Assembly: GCA_022709545.1 (NCBI GenBank)
Contig: JAKLIP010000002.1
Span: 248,001-312,000 of the forward strand
Direction: 5' to 3'
DNA length: 64,000 nt
Source of the DNA: Patescibacteria group bacterium
Lineage (GTDB): Bacteria > Patescibacteriota > Minisyncoccia > Moranbacterales > GWC2-37-73
Positions 9,471-17,152 of this stretch are shown in pieces. Within the stretch, counting starts at the first letter, position 1. Each line of letters opens with the position of its first letter. The position numbers were made by a program, and so were the translations under genes. Under the pieces are notes generated by a model. The model was not told the origin of the DNA and did not search any database. It saw only the letters and a program-made list of their open reading frames with translations.

Positions 9471-9503
9471 AATAAATTGTTAATTCAATAAAGATTCTAT
9501 TTT

Positions 9504-11327
9504 TTATTCATCTTCTTCCAATTCTTTTTTGGCTTGTTCAATTTCAATCAATTGGCGCGGATCAGATGTTATGATTTGATCTTCAGGATATGAAGCAATA
9601 ACTTTTATTGCAACATGCTTTGCTCCCGCAAAAAGAATTCCTTCTCCAACCCCACTTTCCAATAAGAGAAACTTTTCCTGATCAGTTAGAAAAAAGGTGT
9701 CAGAAATTGTTTCTATAGCTGCCGGAGACTGACGCAATAGCAGCTGCAATGACGAATTAGTTACTACCGGCTTTCCATAGCGCGAGGTCATAAAATCTGC
9801 TATGTCCTGAGTTATTGTTGTTAAGCCTGTATAATATTTTCTGCAACGCTTTGCAATACCAAATAAAAAAGATGCTGCATCATCATTTTGCATCATAACC
9901 CAAGCTTCATCCACAACTACAATTCTTTTTTTAAGTGAAGACCGCATTTCATTCCAGATAAACTGCAAGACTGTATACATGGCAATGGGCCTAAGCTGTT
10001 CTTCAAGATCGCGTATATTAAAGACAACCATTTGATTATCAACCTGTACATTTGTTGTATGATTAAGCACCCCAGCAAAAATACCCTCTGTGTATTTTTC
10101 CAATCTTTTTGCTATTGATTCTCCGCCTTCTGAATTTCGAATAACAGCATAAAGGTCCGACATGGTCGGAAAAGAAGATGAATTAAGAGCCTTAAAATTG
10201 CTTCGGGCAGTAATATCACGCATCGCATATGTTTCACGAATAGCTATATCCAGAATTGAATCTTCTTCGGGAGTTACATTGCCAAGCATAAGATGAAGCA
10301 GTCCTATAAGACTGGCTATGTTGCTCCTAAGAACATCTTCAGGATCTTCTTCATCGCCAATTTTAGGAAGATCGAATGGATTCAAATGATATGGAGAATT
10401 AAGTGAAAGTTTTATGAAAGTTCCCCCTACTGTTTCACACAAATATTTGTACTCATTTTCTGGATCAATGACAACAACATTGGTTCCAACCATCAGCGAA
10501 CGGAATATTTCGAGTTTCACAGTATAGCTTTTCCCTCCGCCAGATTTAGAAAAAACTACCATATTGGCATTTTCCATTTGGAATCTGTCAAAAAGAATAA
10601 GGCTGTTATTGTGTCGATTAATCCCATAAAGAATACCCTCATTAGATGAAAGATCTGAAGATACAAAAGGAAATGTCGTAGAAAGTGGTGCTGTATTGAG
10701 ATTATTAGCAATATCTATTTCATCATTTCCCAATGGCAAAGTAGAGGAAAAACCTTGTTCAGCTTTTAACACCGCTGGCTTGATGTAAACCATTTGCGCC
10801 TCGAGAAGTGCTTCTATTTGCAAATGTATTTTTTCAAGTTCTTCCAAATTATTTGCATATAAAGTCATGTAGAGCCCGAAGCGGAAAAATTTTTCAGTTC
10901 CTTGCTGGAGCTTATCGCGCAAATCTTCTATATCTTCAATGGCTGTTTCCAAAATTGGATTTCGGATTTTTCCCGACTGTTCTTCCATGTGAATCTGCGA
11001 TTGCACTTGGGTTGATGTTTTCCTGAGGGTTTTTAATATTTCAACTGTATCAATAGGATGTATAAACATCGCAGTATCCATGGAAAAATCAATGTTTATA
11101 ATCGGAGAAAACCAGTTTGTATGCAAATATCTAGGATAGGCAACAACAAAAACGGTTCTGGCAAACGTTTCGCCTATTTGCAAGTAATTTGAACTTACCT
11201 TCATTGCAGAAGGGGCGATAAGATCTTTTATAGTTGCAACACCACGCTGATATAATTCCTCACTTTCTAAAATCGGATCCCTTTTTACAGTTTGTTTTTT
11301 GTCATTTTTTTTGTTTATTCCAAGCAT
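9504..11327 (-). CDS. VirB4/TraC-like secretion ATPase, motor half
   Basis: 607 aa. Walker A GGGKSYTVK (about 261-269), Walker B IVVVDEAWVMM (about 468-478), the following TTITQDIADFM segment and an LLLRQSP element match VirB4/TrbE/TraC ATPases that power type IV secretion or pilus assembly. The family's N-terminal domain is partly encoded by the separate upstream gene at 11399-12088, 71 bp away. No frameshift is needed to explain the two frames. Confidence 0.93.
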   Translation of the reverse strand: MLGINKKNDKKQTVKRDPILESEELYQRGVATIKDLIAPSAMKVSSNYLQIGETFARTVFVVAYPRYLHTNWFSPIINIDFSMDTAMFIHPIDTVEILKTLRKTSTQVQSQIHMEEQSGKIRNPILETAIEDIEDLRDKLQQGTEKFFRFGLYMTLYANNLEELEKIHLQIEALLEAQMVYIKPAVLKAEQGFSSTLPLGNDEIDIANNLNTAPLSTTFPFVSSDLSSNEGILYGINRHNNSLILFDRFQMENANMVVFSKSGGGKSYTVKLEIFRSLMVGTNVVVIDPENEYKYLCETVGGTFIKLSLNSPYHLNPFDLPKIGDEEDPEDVLRSNIASLIGLLHLMLGNVTPEEDSILDIAIRETYAMRDITARSNFKALNSSSFPTMSDLYAVIRNSEGGESIAKRLEKYTEGIFAGVLNHTTNVQVDNQMVVFNIRDLEEQLRPIAMYTVLQFIWNEMRSSLKKRIVVVDEAWVMMQNDDAASFLFGIAKRCRKYYTGLTTITQDIADFMTSRYGKPVVTNSSLQLLLRQSPAAIETISDTFFLTDQEKFLLLESGVGEGILFAGAKHVAIKVIASYPEDQIITSDPRQLIEIEQAKKELEEDE

Positions 11328-11398
11328 TTATAGTATTAAATAAGATTTGAATCTCTTTCTGAGAAGCTACTTATTTTAAATTAATTTGGATTATTTTT

Positions 11399-12088
11399 TT
11401 ATTTGAGTTCAATCTTGTCTACATCTCTTATTATTGCATTATTATGTGTCGTAGCATTATATGAATTATACAAAAGTTCTATAAGCTCTTCAGTTTTAAG
11501 CGGAACAGCTTTTACGCCAGTACTGCTTAAACCAGAACTGACATGTTCTATTCTTTGCCAAAGCTGATTTTTGTAAGTTTCAAAAAGTTCTCTTCTCCGC
11601 ATAGCAGACATCTGGGTATTTGCAGCTCCGAAAAATCTGTCAAAAACACTTGTTTTAACATTTTCAACTGGGTAGAAAGGCACCACCACATAAAAGAATT
11701 TAGACATTATACTTGAAACATCGGTAAGGCTTTTTATGAAGTTACGATATTCTTCCAGCTGTAAAATCAGCAATTCATTAGTCAGTTGTGTTTCCTTTTT
11801 TTTAAGATATTCCAAATAAGGAGCAATATTCAGTTTACGCGAACTTATCACTATTTGAATTGGAAAATCTAGTGAATTAAGAAAGTTTTGATATTGATTA
11901 ATAATAGAATCTTGTTCTTCTGTAGCTTTTAAGTCAAAATTAATTGAAGAAACCAAAAGTACTGAGCGCATAGATCCATCTTTCAGTATAACTACCCCAT
12001 CACGGACTTCTTCAACGTCGACATATTTTTGGGTACTTCCTCCTCCGGAAGTTCCTTTGGTTAGATTTTTTGAGTGCAATAATTCCAT
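11399..12088 (-). CDS. TraC/VirB4 N-terminal-domain-like protein (separate gene)
   Basis: 229 aa. The N-terminus (STQKYVDVEEVRDGVVILKDGSMRSVLLVSSINF) is the barrel typical of TraC/VirB4 N-terminal domains, followed by helices such as EEQDSIINQYQNFLNSLDFPIQIVISSRKLN. There is no Walker motif. With the next gene it would rebuild a two-subunit VirB4. It lies 10 bp after the PrgI-family gene. Confidence 0.85.
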   Translation of the reverse strand: MELLHSKNLTKGTSGGGSTQKYVDVEEVRDGVVILKDGSMRSVLLVSSINFDLKATEEQDSIINQYQNFLNSLDFPIQIVISSRKLNIAPYLEYLKKKETQLTNELLILQLEEYRNFIKSLTDVSSIMSKFFYVVVPFYPVENVKTSVFDRFFGAANTQMSAMRRRELFETYKNQLWQRIEHVSSGLSSTGVKAVPLKTEELIELLYNSYNATTHNNAIIRDVDKIELK

Positions 12089-12098
12089 GGTTTTTTTG

Positions 12099-12551
12099 TT
12101 ATTTCTTTTTAATTGGAACGTTTTTTAAAAGTTCTTCTATCCTTTCATTGCGTTCAGAACCACCGCTGTCCATGACCCTTGCTAAATCCATTATTGATTC
12201 AGTATCAAGTTTTTTTTCTGGCGGACGGGACTCTTCAGTTTTTGTTTTTTGCTTGCTGGGAATATTTTTCTGAGGAGTTCTTTGCCAGAAATATATTTTT
12301 GGACGGAAAAAATATAGTATCCCAAAAATGACAAAATTACCCAGTGGCTGACCATATGGCTTGTAAAAAGCAAAGGCTAAAAATGCAATGGACAGTGGTA
12401 TGCCTATAATAAAAAACAAAACCTTAGGCAACATATTCCACATTACCAAAAGAGTAATGCCTAGCCCTATAACCCACCCCAGCTGCTTAGCTGTGAGCGG
12501 ACCTGCAATTTTATCTTCGACATCTATATATTGTGGAACATTTATAAGCAT
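12099..12551 (-). CDS. PrgI family (VirB3/TrbD-like) inner-membrane protein
   Basis: 150 aa. N-terminal NVPQYIDVEDKIAGPLTAKQLGWVIGLG and two close transmembrane helices (about 25-45 and 48-66), then YKPYGQPLGNFVIFGILYFFRPKIYFW, match PrgI-family proteins that accompany VirB4 ATPases. The C-terminus is polar and charged. Its position just before the VirB4 halves supports the assignment. Confidence 0.88.
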   Translation of the reverse strand: MLINVPQYIDVEDKIAGPLTAKQLGWVIGLGITLLVMWNMLPKVLFFIIGIPLSIAFLAFAFYKPYGQPLGNFVIFGILYFFRPKIYFWQRTPQKNIPSKQKTKTEESRPPEKKLDTESIMDLARVMDSGGSERNERIEELLKNVPIKKK

Positions 12552-12589
12552 TTTATTTTTCTTTTTTATTTTTTAAGGGCGTAATTTGA

Positions 12590-13222
12590 TTATAAAAAAA
12601 GATTAGCAATTTGTCTTACTATTATCATGGAACTCATAATGACTATGATTCCGATTACGGAATACTTGAATGTTTTCTTGCCCTGCTCTACTCTTTCTTC
12701 ATCTCCAGCAGAAGTCAAATACATGATACCTCCAATGACCAGCATTATCATGGCTAGTATTCCCGCTATACCTAAAAGAAAACTAAGAACATTTAGTGCA
12801 ATATCGGAAAAATTAAGTGCATCAGTAAGAGTTCCACAATCTGTAGCTCCTTCAGGACAATTCCAACCGACAGCATTCGCGATTTCTTTTAATATCGATG
12901 GGGCTGCAATTCCAATTGTGAGACCTACTATTGCCATAGTAATAGCTTTTTTCCCTTTTTCCACAGTTTCCGGACTTCCCGCTGAAACAAGGACCATTAT
13001 CGCACCCACCACAATAAAAACCAAAGCCAATGAGACTATTATTTTTTGAACGGCTGACAGTAAATTAGATACAAGTCCTTCTAGAGTAGTAATATCTCCT
13101 AGAGGGTTAGTAAAGTTCACTACCGCATCTTCTGCAAATACGTTAACGGGGTTTAAAAAAATCATTGCCAAAAAAACAAAAACGGCCATTAAAAATAGTT
13201 TATTTTTTTTAAATTTTATCAT
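12590..13222 (-). CDS. Tandem TrbC/VirB2-like pilin (two pilin modules in one protein)
   Basis: 210 aa from the ATG at 13222; a TTG at 13303 would give 237 aa but overlaps the previous gene. A signal peptide ending in NVFAE is followed by two similar halves. Each half has two transmembrane helices and the charged hinge SAGSPETVEKGKKAI or SAGDEERVEQGKKTF. This is the VirB2/TrbC pilin pattern duplicated in one chain. A Cys pair (NCPEGATDCG) lies between the halves. Probably a structural subunit of the pilus or channel. Confidence 0.85.
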   Translation of the reverse strand: MIKFKKNKLFLMAVFVFLAMIFLNPVNVFAEDAVVNFTNPLGDITTLEGLVSNLLSAVQKIIVSLALVFIVVGAIMVLVSAGSPETVEKGKKAITMAIVGLTIGIAAPSILKEIANAVGWNCPEGATDCGTLTDALNFSDIALNVLSFLLGIAGILAMIMLVIGGIMYLTSAGDEERVEQGKKTFKYSVIGIIVIMSSMIIVRQIANLFL

Positions 13223-13274
13223 TTTTTTAAAAAAATTATTAATAAAATCTAACGATAAATTACTTTTTGGTTTA

Positions 13275-13718
13275 CTATCGAACACCTGCTGCTGTACAGT
13301 CAAATGTCCCCCAGGTTACTCCTGAACGTATTCCCATTCCTTCCTGTACTCCTAAATAACTTATCACTGTACCGATTATAATAAAGGCTGAAAAAACAAT
13401 AACAAATCCGATGATTCCGTTTTTGATTGCTTTTTTTGCCGTTTCAACAGCTCCAGGTTCACCGGCAGAAACAACATACAAAATCCCTCCTATGGATATG
13501 GCCAGCAGCGCAACACCGATTGAAATTTTCATTAGATACTGGATAATAGTATTGAATCCTGCAACCATATCACACAAAGTGCACATGTCATCTGAGGTTG
13601 CTCCGCAAGTAATAATAGCTGCATGTGCAACAGGTGAAAACAAAAGAAAAAGTGCAAAAACAAAAGTTATGCAAATAAATAATATTTTACCCATAGTTTT
13701 TGTTTTATTTCTGATCAT
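13275..13718 (-). CDS. TrbC/VirB2-like pilin, single module
   Basis: 147 aa. A signal peptide (SPVAHAA) is followed by a Cys-rich segment (CGATSDDMCTLCD), then two transmembrane helices around the hinge SAGEPGAVETAKKAIKNG, the same signature as in the neighbouring tandem pilin. It lies 5 bp from the solute-binding protein gene. Probably a pilus subunit or a minor pilin. Confidence 0.87.
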   Translation of the reverse strand: MIRNKTKTMGKILFICITFVFALFLLFSPVAHAAIITCGATSDDMCTLCDMVAGFNTIIQYLMKISIGVALLAISIGGILYVVSAGEPGAVETAKKAIKNGIIGFVIVFSAFIIIGTVISYLGVQEGMGIRSGVTWGTFDCTAAGVR

Positions 13719-13723
13719 AAAAA

Positions 13724-15172
13724 TTAATTGATTGGCATTTGATTTATTCTATTCTTCGCTATGGATAAACTTTCATCCAGAGCCTTGCCGCTGTTAACTG
13801 AATTTATCATCTCCAAAAAAACCGATTCTACAGCATTTGCGTCTTTTTTGTACCAATTTTTTGCTATAAGGTTTCCGGTTGCAAAAGTTCCAAGCAACGC
13901 ATCTGCTTTTTGTGATTCAATTATATCACGACGCGCGGCAGGTTTTTTAGTTCTCTCCAGATAATTATTTGCTGGATCAAAATTTACTGCGAAGTCTTTG
14001 CTGTTTTTTGTGTTTGCATTATAGAGCGTAACTTTACCTGAATTTTTTAGAGTCAAAAATTTCAAGAATTGCCATGCTTCATGAGCGCGCACATCATTAG
14101 AAACAACTGCTGTTTTTTGCGCACTATTTCTAGATGTATTGGTAGGTATTTTATTCAAAGAAACTGCATATCCCCAGTAATTTGCTATTGTAATGGGCTT
14201 GTTTGGATCTACCTGCGGAACAGGAGCTATCGAGTAGTTCAATTTGGAATTTTTATTCTTGATTCCGTCATTCTGCCATGAGTAGTTAAGCATCATGGCT
14301 GTTGATCCAGAAGCGAATGCTTCTATCGAATTATCCTGCTGTGAATTCCATGTATAAAAAGGATTTGTTGTACCGTCAGGATTATTTATTCTTGCAAATT
14401 GTGTATACATTTCTAGTGATTTTTCTCCTGCTTTTATAACTTTTCCATCAGGCCCAACTATTCCTTCATCAAAATTTATTGCATCACCATTTTTCATGGG
14501 CATTTTGACCCCATTCTGTAATAGCAACATACTGAAAATATCTGAAAATCTGTTTACATTCTTAGCGGTTCCAATTGCCGCTCCCGATCTGACTATGTTT
14601 CCGCTATTGTCTATTGATACAAGAATACGAACATCTTCTTTAAATTCATCCCAAGTTCTAGGCGGATAAGAAATACCTGCTGCATTAAACATATCCTTAT
14701 TATAATACATCTGCAGAGAATCTATGCTTAGCGGAACTGCATATACTTTCTTGTTACTTACAAAATCCGAGGAAACGACATCGGGAAAATTGTTTTGCAC
14801 ATCAATTTCACTAACAAGATGCGCTGGCGCAGGGTATGTTTTATTCTCAAAATACGGAAACCATGAGTTGTTTATCATGAATATATCGGGGCCTTGCCCG
14901 CTGGCAAGTGCATCAATAAGTTCGTCTCTATAGGTATCTTGGCTAAATTTTTTATATTTTATTTCACCGGCATATGGATTTATTTTTTTATATTGGTCTA
15001 CAATATCACTATATACCAATGAATCATCGAGTGGTCCCCATATTTCAAGTGGAACTAGATATCCGGCTGACGAAGAACTCCCGCAGCCGGAAAAAAATGG
15101 TATCATAGCAAAAGAAAGAAAAGCCATTACTATTTTCATTTTATTTTTTTTGTATTTTTTTATTATTTCCAT
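13724..15172 (-). CDS. Extracellular solute-binding lipoprotein (sugar ABC family 1-like)
   Basis: 482 aa. The lipobox FFSGC (Cys about residue 30) indicates a lipoprotein. Family features include PLEIWGPLDDSLVYSDIVDQY, GQGPDIFMINNSWF, YNKDMFNAAGISYPPRTWDEF and FASGSTAMMLNYSW. Such proteins deliver substrates to ABC importers, but no permease or ATPase gene is near. It sits at the head of the pilus/secretion operon, so it may serve that apparatus. Confidence 0.88.
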   Translation of the reverse strand: MEIIKKYKKNKMKIVMAFLSFAMIPFFSGCGSSSSAGYLVPLEIWGPLDDSLVYSDIVDQYKKINPYAGEIKYKKFSQDTYRDELIDALASGQGPDIFMINNSWFPYFENKTYPAPAHLVSEIDVQNNFPDVVSSDFVSNKKVYAVPLSIDSLQMYYNKDMFNAAGISYPPRTWDEFKEDVRILVSIDNSGNIVRSGAAIGTAKNVNRFSDIFSMLLLQNGVKMPMKNGDAINFDEGIVGPDGKVIKAGEKSLEMYTQFARINNPDGTTNPFYTWNSQQDNSIEAFASGSTAMMLNYSWQNDGIKNKNSKLNYSIAPVPQVDPNKPITIANYWGYAVSLNKIPTNTSRNSAQKTAVVSNDVRAHEAWQFLKFLTLKNSGKVTLYNANTKNSKDFAVNFDPANNYLERTKKPAARRDIIESQKADALLGTFATGNLIAKNWYKKDANAVESVFLEMINSVNSGKALDESLSIAKNRINQMPIN

Positions 15173-15217
15173 ATTTGTAATTCATTAAATTTTCTTATAT
15201 AAATACCCGGAAATAAA

Positions 15218-15772
15218 TTATTTTTTTATTGCAACAAATGCATAATGAAAATCTCCCGCATTAATGTTTTTGCCTATTAAAAATCCATGATCTGAAAACA
15301 TTTTTTTCAAATCATTTTCAGCAATCCTTAATTCAGATTCAGGACCAACAGTTGAGTCATTCTGGTTCCATTCAACCACCATTATTTGACCATTATTTTT
15401 AAGAACTCTGTATGCTTCTTTTATAATTATATCCTTTTTTTGATTTTGAAATAACATATCTTTCAAAATAACCCAATCTAGAGAATTAGCTTCCATTTTC
15501 GATCCGTTTTCTTTTTCCAGGTTAACGCGACTGGTTATAATATTGTTAATTCCGTAATTTTTCGCCTTAGCCGCAACAGCCTCCAATGCTTGAGGCAGAA
15601 CATCCAACGCATAAACTTTTCCATCTTCTCCTATTATTTTTGCAAAGGGTATTGAAAAATATCCAGGACCACATCCAAAGTCAGCTACTATACTGCCCCG
15701 TTTTATTTCTAACTGTTTTACAATCGCACCAGGATCAAGAAATTTTCCTAACTCATTTTTATTATATTCCAT
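15218..15772 (-). CDS. Class I SAM-dependent methyltransferase
   Basis: 184 aa, UbiE-like fold. Motif I VADFGCGPGYFSIPFA, motif II acidic VYALDV, and the segments DWVILKDMLFQNQ and EAYRVLKNNGQIMVVEWN are present. The substrate is unknown. It is the first gene of the minus-strand cluster that ends with VirB4 and the small membrane protein. Confidence 0.88.
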   Translation of the reverse strand: MEYNKNELGKFLDPGAIVKQLEIKRGSIVADFGCGPGYFSIPFAKIIGEDGKVYALDVLPQALEAVAAKAKNYGINNIITSRVNLEKENGSKMEANSLDWVILKDMLFQNQKKDIIIKEAYRVLKNNGQIMVVEWNQNDSTVGPESELRIAENDLKKMFSDHGFLIGKNINAGDFHYAFVAIKK

Positions 15773-15847
15773 ATTTTTTATATCTTTTTTTATATATATA
15801 GTTTACAACAAAAACAAAAAATGACAAAATGTATACGCTAACTGGCA

Positions 15848-15918
15848 TAGTTTCTGGATTAGCTCAATGAGCTGCATTTGAAATGTGGCGAGAAAGCTAT
15901 TTCCCCAGAAGCATACTC
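15848..15918. other. Nested inverted repeats upstream of tRNA-Ser
   Basis: TTCTGG (15852-15857) can pair with CCAGAA (15905-15910); inside it TAGCT/AGCTA and CATTT/AAATG can also pair. It could be a terminator-like fold or small RNA; no known RNA family was recognised. Confidence 0.3.
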
Positions 15919-15948
15919 CGCAATAAATTTCAAAAAGCGAATAAATTA

Positions 15949-16039
15949 GGAAGAGTGGCCGAGTTGGCTGAAGGCACGGCTCTCGAAAAGCCGCGGAGCA
16001 GAAATGCTCTCGTGAGTTCGAATCTCACCTCTTCCGCCA
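15949..16039 (+). tRNA. tRNA-Ser(CGA)
   Basis: Acceptor GGAAGAG/CTCTTCC, anticodon loop CTCGAAA (CGA), long serine-type variable arm, T-loop GTTCGAATC, and an encoded CCA at 16037-16039. Confidence 0.97.
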
Positions 16040-16138
16040 ATTTTCATAGTCTAGCATAGAACGAGAATCCTCTATTACATAAGATATTTGCAGATACTTA
16101 TAGAAATAGGCTTTTAGTGCCTGCTTTTATAAAAAATT

Positions 16139-16167
16139 TTGACAGTATTTCTTGAAAAATATAAAAT
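16139..16167 (+). promoter_or_regulatory. Consensus promoter of the multi-SD short transcript
   Basis: TTGACA (16139-16144), 17-bp spacer, TAAAAT (16162-16167). This is one of the best -35/-10 matches in the window. Expected start is near 16174. Confidence 0.75.
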
Positions 16168-16361
16168 AGAATAAAGAAATTGTTATTAAAAAATTTTTCG
16201 AAAGGAGGAAATGCAATATTCAAAATTATTACGATAGACATCATCCCCATTTCCGGGGGAGAATGCGGAACAAAATTAATGTGCGGTATACAATGGTAAT
16301 AATTCGCACAAACAAGAACTGCTGGAAAATGATTTGTTATTACTGAGTAGGAGGTACTATT

Positions 16362-16424
16362 ATGAAAAATTTTTTAATTTTTAGTTCCTTCTTATTGTTA
16401 CAGAATTGGCATGAAAGGGGGTGA
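16362..16424 (+). CDS. 20-residue hydrophobic peptide with strong SD
   Basis: The ATG lies 7 nt after AGGAGG, an ideal spacing. It encodes a basic start, a hydrophobic core (FLIFSSFLLL) and the tail QNWHERG, then TGA. It could be a small membrane or leader peptide, inside the multi-SD transcript. The frame is short, so it is uncertain. Confidence 0.4.
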   Translation: MKNFLIFSSFLLLQNWHERG

Positions 16425-16539
16425 TCTCCAAATCTAAGATAAGATTTTTTCTCTTTGAAAATATTCTTATCTAGAGTGCATTATACATGCATTCCCAAGG
16501 GCTAAATCCCCTTGGCTGTAACGATACGCAGAAAAATTT

Positions 16540-16576
16540 AGAGGGATAATCACAAAGGTTATCCCTCTCATTTTTT
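16540..16576 (+). terminator. Strong intrinsic terminator
   Basis: Ten-bp stem AGAGGGATAA/TTATCCCTCT followed by CATTTTTTC. Confidence 0.9.
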
Positions 16577-16633
16577 CTTTACATCCAGCAAAACAGATGC
16601 TAAAATAAGCCATGTATCTTATATGAAGCTTTT

Positions 16634-17137
16634 ATGATACTAACGCCACAAATTTTAACTATTATTTCTGTTTCCGGAGCTTTTTTGGCTTTATTAAGCT
16701 TAATATTTGTTATTATAGCACTTATCAAAATTAGAAAAACGAATAAAAATCTCGAAATATTTTTTTCAGGAAAACAGGCAAAAGACCTTGAGTCTATTTT
16801 ATTATCTCAAACAAAAGAAATTTCCACACTAGACAAAGAAATTCAGGAGTTGTTTGAAATTTCAAATAAATTATACGCCTTGGGACAAAAAAGCATACAT
16901 AAAATTGGAATTATACGCTTTAACCCATTCAAGGATATCGGCGGGGACCAGAGTTTCGCTTTAGCCCTGTTAGACGGAAAAAATTCAGGCATCGTAATTT
17001 CTTCTCTGCATACTAGGGAAGGCACACGTATCTATTCAAAACCCATAATAAAAGGTGATTCAGAAAAGTATAAACTAACTGAAGAAGAAAAGCAGGCTAT
17101 AAAAACAGCTACAGCATTAAAACCTATAAAAATGTAA
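16634..17137 (+). CDS. DUF4446 family membrane protein
   Basis: 167 aa. One N-terminal transmembrane helix (about 8-31) is followed by a short coiled region and the family core IIRFNPFKDIGGDQSFALALLDGKNSG and SSLHTREGTRIYSKPI. Function is unknown in the family, which is often found near cell-envelope or ParB genes. It lies 15 bp before infB and is likely co-transcribed with it. Confidence 0.9.
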   Translation: MILTPQILTIISVSGAFLALLSLIFVIIALIKIRKTNKNLEIFFSGKQAKDLESILLSQTKEISTLDKEIQELFEISNKLYALGQKSIHKIGIIRFNPFKDIGGDQSFALALLDGKNSGIVISSLHTREGTRIYSKPIIKGDSEKYKLTEEEKQAIKTATALKPIKM

Positions 17138-17152
17138 GTCTAATATTCAACA

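Larger units (their letters stand above)
16174..16576 (+). ncRNA. Short transcript of about 400 nt with three SD motifs, mini-ORFs and hairpins
   Basis: Bounded by a consensus promoter and a strong terminator. It holds AAAGGAGG (16201-16208), AGGAGG (16349-16354) and GAAAGGGGGTGATC (16413-16426), the last nearly fully complementary to the 16S 3' end. Mini-frames: 8 codons at 16211-16234, 20 codons at 16362-16421, and a 27-codon frame from an ATA at 16216, 7 nt after the first SD. Stems: AGATAAGA/TCTTATCT (16437-16472) and CCAAGGG/CCCTTGG (16495-16515). It does not resemble tmRNA, 6S, SRP or RNase P RNA. It could be a peptide mRNA, a leader or a ribosome-binding RNA. Confidence 0.5.

Noticed and set aside
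8974-9483. Open frame of 169 aa on the plus strand
   Set aside because: It is exactly antisense to the 167-aa membrane protein of the VirB4 operon, which has proper membrane helices and fits the operon spacing.
9504-12088. Frameshifted (broken) virB4
   Set aside because: The two frames are separated by a 71-bp gap with its own stop and start; the N-terminal and motor parts are both intact.
16174-16576. tmRNA, 6S RNA or SRP RNA
   Set aside because: No tRNA-like ends, no tag ORF with conserved end, no single long rod, and no GGAA-loop SRP motif.
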